Below are positions 57,341 through 64,000 of a stretch of 64,000 nucleotides of DNA, in pieces. Source of the DNA: Deinococcus terrestris (GTDB taxonomy: Bacteria; Deinococcota; Deinococci; Deinococcales; Deinococcaceae); the NCBI RefSeq assembly GCF_009377345.1, contig NZ_WBSL01000002.1, positions 1 through 64,000 of the forward strand, in the 5' to 3' direction. How positions within the stretch are numbered: the stretch's first letter is position 1; every line of letters starts with the position of its first letter. Position numbers and translations under genes: made by a program. The notes below the pieces were generated by a model, which saw only the letters and a list, made by a program, of their open reading frames with translations, was not told the DNA's origin and ran no database searches.

Positions 57341-57397
57341 GAAAAGGGTCAGGCCGGGGAGGAGAGGACGCTGCCGCTCCCCCCTTCTCAGCCTGAC
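57341..57397 (-). terminator. Long hairpin terminating the CsgG-like operon
   Basis: Minus strand GTCAGGC / GCCTGAC with an inner GAGAAGGGGGAG / CTCTCCTCCCC pairing, followed by CCTTTTCTT, about 13 bases past the operon end. Confidence 0.75.
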
Positions 57398-57409
57398 AAG
57401 GTCCCGCGC

Positions 57410-58054
57410 TCAGTTGCGGTAGTAGCTGGCGGGCACCTTAAGCAGCAGCTGCTGCACGGCGTCGTTGAGCATCGCGCTGATGGCCGCCTCGATCTGCGGG
57501 CTGGACTTGACGCCGAGATTCATGGGCAGCAGGCCGCTCAGGCTGAAGCTGTTACCCTGTGCCTCGCCCTTGACCTGGGTGCCGCCAATGATGCGGCGGG
57601 TCTTCACGTCCACGATCCGCAGGTCCATTGCAACGGTGCTTTTCTTCTGGCCCAGGGACACGCCCATGAAGCTGATCCCGCCCCCCGACGCTTCCGGCTC
57701 GTACTGGGTGATCGAGCCGAAGATCAGCAGATCCGCGCCTTCAAAGGCAGCCCCGCCGCTCAGGAAGGCCTCCTCGGTAAGCTGCCCGGTGTTCTCGCGC
57801 TCGTAGACGGCGAACTTGCCCGTGTTGAGCAGGGCAGTCGTCAGGGCGTCGGAGATGCCGTCACCGAGGTCAGACGAGCACTTAGACGCCTTGCAGCGGA
57901 AGGTTCCCACGGCGATATTGACCTGTCCCTGCGGGAGGGCGGGGGCAGCGGTCACTGGGGCGGGCGTGGCCGGAGCTGCCGGGGTGGCCGTGGTCTGGGC
58001 GGCGGCGGGCGCGGCGAGGGCGAGGGTCAGGGCGAGCAGGCGCAGGTGGGTCAT
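57410..58054 (-). CDS. CsgG-like exported protein
   Basis: A 214-residue exported protein with a signal peptide (1-20, ALAAPAAAQ) and an Ala/Pro/Thr linker. The CsgG-type domain includes DGISDALTTALLNTGKFAVYER, GADLLIFGSITQYEP, TVAMDLRIVDVKTRRIIGG and a last amphipathic helix. CsgG is the curli secretion pore, but this protein lacks a lipobox and no curli subunits are near. It has two cysteines in FRCKASKCSSD. AAGGAG lies 6 bases before the ATG. Last gene of a three-gene operon. Confidence 0.87.
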   Translation of the reverse strand: MTHLRLLALTLALAAPAAAQTTATPAAPATPAPVTAAPALPQGQVNIAVGTFRCKASKCSSDLGDGISDALTTALLNTGKFAVYERENTGQLTEEAFLSGGAAFEGADLLIFGSITQYEPEASGGGISFMGVSLGQKKSTVAMDLRIVDVKTRRIIGGTQVKGEAQGNSFSLSGLLPMNLGVKSSPQIEAAISAMLNDAVQQLLLKVPASYYRN

Positions 58055-58098
58055 GAAAAGCTCCTTGGAGTGGGGAAAGAGGCCAGGGGAAAAAAGGC

Positions 58099-58797
58099 CT
58101 AGAAGTCGCCGCTGGTGCCGGGCGGGGGCAGGGGGAAGCCCGAGCCGACCGGTGCCGGGCCGCCCGGCAGGGCCGCGCCGCGCGGGGCCGGGGAACTGGT
58201 CCCAGCGGAACGTTGATCCAGCGGCAACTCGTACCGCGCGACCACACACAGCCCCTGATTCCCCAGGCTGACGAGGCGGTGCCCGGTGACCCGGCCGCCG
58301 CGCAGCACGGCCTGGGCACCCGTGCGGACGCTCTCGCGCACCGTTTCCAGCGCGAAGTTGGAAAGCTTCAGGTCGCCGCCGTCCACGACGCTGGCGGTGG
58401 TGTCCTGGGTATCTAGGCTCCGCGAAACCGCCGTCCGCAGGCCCCCGAAGAACTCGGCGGCAGCTCCGTTGGCCCGCAGCTCCGCCTTCTGCATGGCGGG
58501 GGCGAGCGCGGTCACTCCCCGCGCCTGATACACCTGTGCGGGCACGATGCCAAAGCCGTACACGCGCAGGGTGTCGTTGCGCCCGTCCCGGTTGGTGTCC
58601 ACGGGCGAGGCCCCGGACAGGGTGCACTGCCGCATCAGCGCGAGGGCGTCCACCGGACTGAGCTGGTCGCCCCGCACGGTATATGCGGCCTGCACCCCCT
58701 CGGTCTTCACGAACTGCTGGGGAGTGACGGGCGTGTCGGCGGTCTGGGCGAGTGCTATCCCCGCGCCCAGGGCGGCGGTCATCAGAATTTTCTGCAT
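58099..58797 (-). CDS. Exported protein of the CsgG/FlgT-like operon
   Basis: A 232-residue exported protein with a signal peptide (1-18). Not recognised. It has a DTNRDGRNDTLRVYG calcium-loop-like segment near residue 70, alternating strands and a helix in the middle (EFFGGLRTAVSRSLDTQDTTAS) and a disordered Pro/Gly-rich tail. AAGGAG lies 5 bases before the ATG. Lies between the FlgT-like and CsgG-like genes. Confidence 0.75.
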   Translation of the reverse strand: MQKILMTAALGAGIALAQTADTPVTPQQFVKTEGVQAAYTVRGDQLSPVDALALMRQCTLSGASPVDTNRDGRNDTLRVYGFGIVPAQVYQARGVTALAPAMQKAELRANGAAAEFFGGLRTAVSRSLDTQDTTASVVDGGDLKLSNFALETVRESVRTGAQAVLRGGRVTGHRLVSLGNQGLCVVARYELPLDQRSAGTSSPAPRGAALPGGPAPVGSGFPLPPPGTSGDF

Positions 58798-58820
58798 GGA
58801 TTCTCCTTGAATGTGGGGGC

Positions 58821-59978
58821 TCAGCGGTAGGAGACGGTGATCTCGCCCGCGCTGAGGCCCGTCACGGACAGACCGAGGTCCTCGAGCAGGCCAGCGAGAT
58901 CCTCGGGGGAGCCGCTGTACTCGACTTCCACTTGGGCACCCGCCGCATCAAAGTGGCGGTTCAGGGCCGCTGCCACCCCGGCACTCGCCCGCAGCGAGGC
59001 CAGCGTGTCGTTGAGGACTCGGAAACTGGGCACGCCCACCAGCCGCACGCTGAAGGTGCGCCCGGCCGCCTTGCCGCTGCCGCTGAGCCAGCCCAGCAGG
59101 GCACCAGGCAGGGCGGGCACCGCCGTCTTGGCGACGTTCTGCAGGGCTGCCTTGCCTGCCACCGCGTCGGTGGGGGCCGTGCCCGTTCCCGTGAAGGCGT
59201 CGCTGAAGATGATCTGCCCGGTGGCGAGGTCCACGATCTTGAGTTCGAGGCGGGCGGTGTAGGCCCGCTGCGAGAGCACGGTGCCGTACTCCTCCGCGAA
59301 GGCTTCCCCGGTGATCAGCAGGTCGGCTTTGAAGCGGGTGGCGAGGTCGCCCAGCGCCTGAGCGCTCAGGCTGCCGCCGCGCAGCACGTCGCGCAGGGCG
59401 TTGTGCTCGGTCTGCTTGAGGTCCACCACCCGGTACCCGGCGGCGATCAGGGCCCGCTGCACCTCGGTCTCGGCGGCGGGGTCGGGGACGGTGCGGCGCA
59501 AGATCACCTCGGGAATCGCCACGATGATGCGCGGGTCGCCCTTCTGCGCGAGAAAGGCCTTGAGTTCCTGCTCCAGGCTGGGGCGGGCCACGACCACCCG
59601 GACGGTCACGGTGTAGAGGCTCCCCTGCTGCCCCTCGGCCAGCACCTGGGTGACCCGGCCGAAGCCGTCCGAACGCTTCATCAAGCGTTGCTGGAACTGC
59701 TCAAAATCGTCGGTGCTGCGCAGGGTGCTCGACGTGCTGATATAGGCGCCGAGCACCTGCTCGATGGCGGCCCGCACCGCGTCATTGATGGCCGCCTGCC
59801 GCGCCGCCGCCACGTTCCCAGTGAACGGGGCACTCCCCTGCACCTGCACCGACTGCTCGGCCTGGGTCGCGGCCAGCGCCACCGATCCGGTGGGAAGAGA
59901 CGGCATTACAGGCAACGCCAGCGCCAACGTCAGGAGCAGGGGACGCCACGAGCCCCGCTGTGGGCTTTTCAATCTCAC
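58821..59978 (-). CDS. FlgT-like exported envelope protein
   Basis: A 385-residue exported protein with a signal peptide (about 1-37). Residues about 42-145 match the FlgT N-terminal domain pattern (AARQAAINDAVRAAIEQVLGAYI, then SDGFGRVTQVLAEG). From about 150 a second domain resembles FlgT_M/CsgG-like folds (PRIIVAIPEVILRR, KADLLITGEAFAEE). FlgT shapes the H-ring of Vibrio flagella, but Deinococcus has no flagella, so another envelope role is expected. GTG start; GACACT ends 6 bases upstream. First gene of the operon. Confidence 0.82.
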   Translation of the reverse strand: MRLKSPQRGSWRPLLLTLALALPVMPSLPTGSVALAATQAEQSVQVQGSAPFTGNVAAARQAAINDAVRAAIEQVLGAYISTSSTLRSTDDFEQFQQRLMKRSDGFGRVTQVLAEGQQGSLYTVTVRVVVARPSLEQELKAFLAQKGDPRIIVAIPEVILRRTVPDPAAETEVQRALIAAGYRVVDLKQTEHNALRDVLRGGSLSAQALGDLATRFKADLLITGEAFAEEYGTVLSQRAYTARLELKIVDLATGQIIFSDAFTGTGTAPTDAVAGKAALQNVAKTAVPALPGALLGWLSGSGKAAGRTFSVRLVGVPSFRVLNDTLASLRASAGVAAALNRHFDAAGAQVEVEYSGSPEDLAGLLEDLGLSVTGLSAGEITVSYR

Positions 59979-60025
59979 GTCAGCAGTGTCTCAGGCTTCT
60001 CTCAGCCTCGCGGCGCACATGAGGG

Positions 60026-60042
60026 CACCCCCGTTGGGGGTG
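60026..60042. terminator. Short perfect hairpin downstream of priA
   Basis: CACCCCC / GGGGGTG with a 3-base loop, between the priA stop and the FlgT-like operon promoter. No clear T run. Confidence 0.45.
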
Positions 60043-60060
60043 TAGGTCCGACCTCCCCGC

Positions 60061-62577
<2,517 letters not shown>

Positions 62578-62584
62578 ATGCTCG

Positions 62585-62590
62585 ACCCTA
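62585..62590 (-). promoter_or_regulatory. -10 box (TAGGGT) for leaderless priA
   Basis: Minus-strand TAGGGT ends 7 bases before the GTG at 62577. Confidence 0.5.
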
Positions 62591-62674
62591 CCGCAAGGGG
62601 TCAGGCGGCGGGGTGGGGCGGGTCGCAGACAACCCCGGACGGGAGTGGCCCGCCCCGCGTTACGCTGCCCTCCT

Positions 62675-63568
62675 ATGCCCACGCCCGCCCGCCCCGGCCT
62701 GCTGCTCGCCCTCGTCGCCGCGCTGAGTTTTGCCACGCTGGGGGTCTGGGGCAAGCTCGCGGGGGAGGTGGGGCTGGGGACATTTGAAGTGCTCGTGTGG
62801 CGCTTCGGGCTGGTCGCCGCCGTGCTGCTGCCGCTCGCGGGGCGGGGGATGACGCTGGCCCAGCGGAGGCCGCTGTTGGGCGTAGGGGTGGTGTACGTGC
62901 TGGCGACCTTCTGCTACTTCGGGGCGCTGGGGCGCGTCACAGCCGGGGCGACGGGGCTGCTGCTGTACCTCGCCCCCGCCTTCGTGATTCTGTTCGGGTG
63001 GCTGGCGGGGCGGCGGCCCGGTGCGGCGCGGCTGGGGGCGGTGGCGCTCGCGGCGCTGGGGCTGGGCCTCGTCGTGGGACTGCCGGGGGCGGGCGACCGG
63101 GACCCGCTGGGGTTGGCGCTGGGGGCCGGGGCGGGGGCGCTGTACGCCGCCTATCTGCTGGCCTCCGAGCACTGGCTGCGGGGGGTCACGCCACTCGCGG
63201 CGACCGGGCACCTCGCGCTCGTGGGGGCAGTTGCCTTCGGGAGCCTAGCCGGGGCGCGGGGCGAACTGGGGGTGCCGGACACCGCCGCGCAGTGGGGCGT
63301 GGTGCTGGGCATGGCCGCGCTGCCCACCCTGATCGCGGTGCCCGCCCTGTACGGGGCCATCGCCCGGCTGGGAGCAGCGCGGGCCAGCCTGCTGGGCACG
63401 TTGGAGCCGCTGTTCACGGTGGGACTGGCCTTTCTCGTTCTCGGGGAACCTCTGCGGCCCGCCATGCTGCTGGGTGGGGCGCTGATTCTGGCGGGGGCGG
63501 CACTGGCGCAAAAACCCGAGCGGGTCACGCCCCCGGCCCCCTCCCCCGCCCCGTCTCCCCTATCCTGA
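62675..63568 (+). CDS. EamA/DMT-family transporter
   Basis: A 297-residue protein with ten helices and two EamA repeats (LLALVAALSFATLGVWGKLAGE, then YAAYLLASEHWLRGV) and the closing LLGTLEPLFTVGLAFLVLGEPL signature. Substrate unknown. ATG 62675; TACGCT ends 8 bases upstream. Confidence 0.9.
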   Translation: MPTPARPGLLLALVAALSFATLGVWGKLAGEVGLGTFEVLVWRFGLVAAVLLPLAGRGMTLAQRRPLLGVGVVYVLATFCYFGALGRVTAGATGLLLYLAPAFVILFGWLAGRRPGAARLGAVALAALGLGLVVGLPGAGDRDPLGLALGAGAGALYAAYLLASEHWLRGVTPLAATGHLALVGAVAFGSLAGARGELGVPDTAAQWGVVLGMAALPTLIAVPALYGAIARLGAARASLLGTLEPLFTVGLAFLVLGEPLRPAMLLGGALILAGAALAQKPERVTPPAPSPAPSPLS

Positions 63569-63590
63569 CGGCCTAGACAAAGGAGGCAGG

Positions 63591-64000
63591 ATGCGTTTGA
63601 TGGGACGGGTGGGCCGGGGCCTGCTCTGGGTGGTGTTGGTCGTGCTGCTGCTCGTGCTGGCGGCGGTGCTGTGGCTGCGGGGCACGTCGCGGCCCCAGGT
63701 GTCGGGCGAAATGAGGCTCGCGGGCCTCTCGGGGCCGGTCACGGTCACGCGCGACGCCTGGGGCGTGCCGCACATCCGGGCCGAGGCGTCGGACGAGGAC
63801 GCGATCTTCGCGCTGGGCTTCACCCACTGGCAGGACCGGGCGTGGCAGATGGATTTCCAGCGCCGGGTCACCCAGGGGCGGCTCTCGGAGGTGCTGGGCG
63901 AGGCGGGCCTCTCGCAAGACCGCTTCCTGCGGACGTGGGGCTTTTCCCGCGCCGCAGAGAGCGCTTTGCCCGCCCTCTCGGAGCGCTCGCGGCGGATGAT
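63591..64000 (+). CDS. Penicillin acylase-family protein, N-terminal part
   Basis: The first 136 residues of a gene running off the right edge. It starts with an uncleaved-looking signal or anchor (GLLWVVLVVLLLVLAAVLWLRG) and then the penicillin amidase alpha-chain pattern (VTVTRDAWGVPHIRAEASDEDAIFALGFTHWQDRAWQMDFQRR, read in parts). These N-terminal-nucleophile hydrolases cut amides such as acyl-homoserine lactones or penicillins; the nucleophile serine lies outside the window. AAAGGAGG lies 4 bases before the ATG. Confidence 0.9.
   Translation, partial: MRLMGRVGRGLLWVVLVVLLLVLAAVLWLRGTSRPQVSGEMRLAGLSGPVTVTRDAWGVPHIRAEASDEDAIFALGFTHWQDRAWQMDFQRRVTQGRLSEVLGEAGLSQDRFLRTWGFSRAAESALPALSERSRRM

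Noticed and set aside
57348..57397. Mobile-element terminal inverted repeat
   Set aside because: The GTCAGGC/GCCTGAC arms form one compact hairpin with a T-rich tail immediately after an operon, which fits a terminator.

Overview
The window reads as chromosomal DNA of a high-GC Deinococcus. The clues are a DdrB homologue preceded by a radiation/desiccation response motif, a Dps1-type ferritin with the long N-terminal tail, a PriA that keeps its zinc cysteines but has lost its helicase motifs, a DR2241-like CbiX/Fe-S protein, DinB and MazG-like (DR2231-type) proteins, and a 23S rRNA gene with its own promoter directly upstream. At least 22 genes have a TANNNT -10 box ending 6 or 7 bases before the start codon and no Shine-Dalgarno sequence. 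This is the leaderless-mRNA arrangement known from Deinococcus, and I used it to choose many starts.

Layout. 1-340: 5' end of 23S rRNA (minus) and its promoter. 340-3.4 kb: MoaD-MoaE fusion, PrsW, RuvC, an A-type Fe-S carrier and two small proteins. 3.5-6.4 kb: cytochrome c / Rieske / cytochrome b operon. 6.5-9.8 kb: NarL-type response regulator, four-Cys small protein and beta-lactamase-like hydrolase in one operon, a membrane protein and an EamA transporter. 9.8-21.6 kb: five exported proteins on the minus strand, four built from DUF11-type repeats and one predicted outer-membrane beta-barrel. 21.9-28.6 kb: VWA protein, DinB, MscL, PDZ/radical SAM protein, CobB sirtuin, KptA and M32 carboxypeptidase. 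28.6-31.8 kb: ribD-ribE-ribBA behind an FMN riboswitch. 31.8-37.9 kb: M42 peptidase, MerR regulator with a 19-bp-spacer promoter, thioesterase, solitary HsdR_N/DUF4357 nuclease, paired YdcZ transporters with a MarR regulator and operator, DdrB, and a MazG-like NTPase. 37.9-48.1 kb: a tRNA 3'-end fragment, phosphoesterase, arginase, three or four small proteins, MetK, CoaD/RsmD, aldehyde dehydrogenase/MobA, DUF4385 protein, Dps1 and an MBL-fold hydrolase. 48.2-48.5 kb: an unassigned stretch that looks like a type I toxin-antitoxin unit. 48.5-64 kb: MFS transporter, DUF4142 lipoprotein, S41 and M20 peptidases, EF-hand protein, DR2241-like protein, VC0807-like membrane protein, phosphoesterase, FlgT-like/CsgG-like envelope operon, PriA, an EamA transporter and the start of a penicillin acylase.

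Most of the window is ordinary core genome. No insertion sequence, integrase or CRISPR array was seen. The parts most likely to hold undescribed biology are the DUF11/beta-barrel surface cluster (9.8-21.6 kb), the candidate toxin-antitoxin unit (48.24-48.47 kb), the FlgT-like/CsgG-like operon in a non-flagellated lineage (57.4-60 kb), and the kptA-cobB pair of NAD+-consuming enzymes. All functional calls come from reading motifs by eye; no database search was run.
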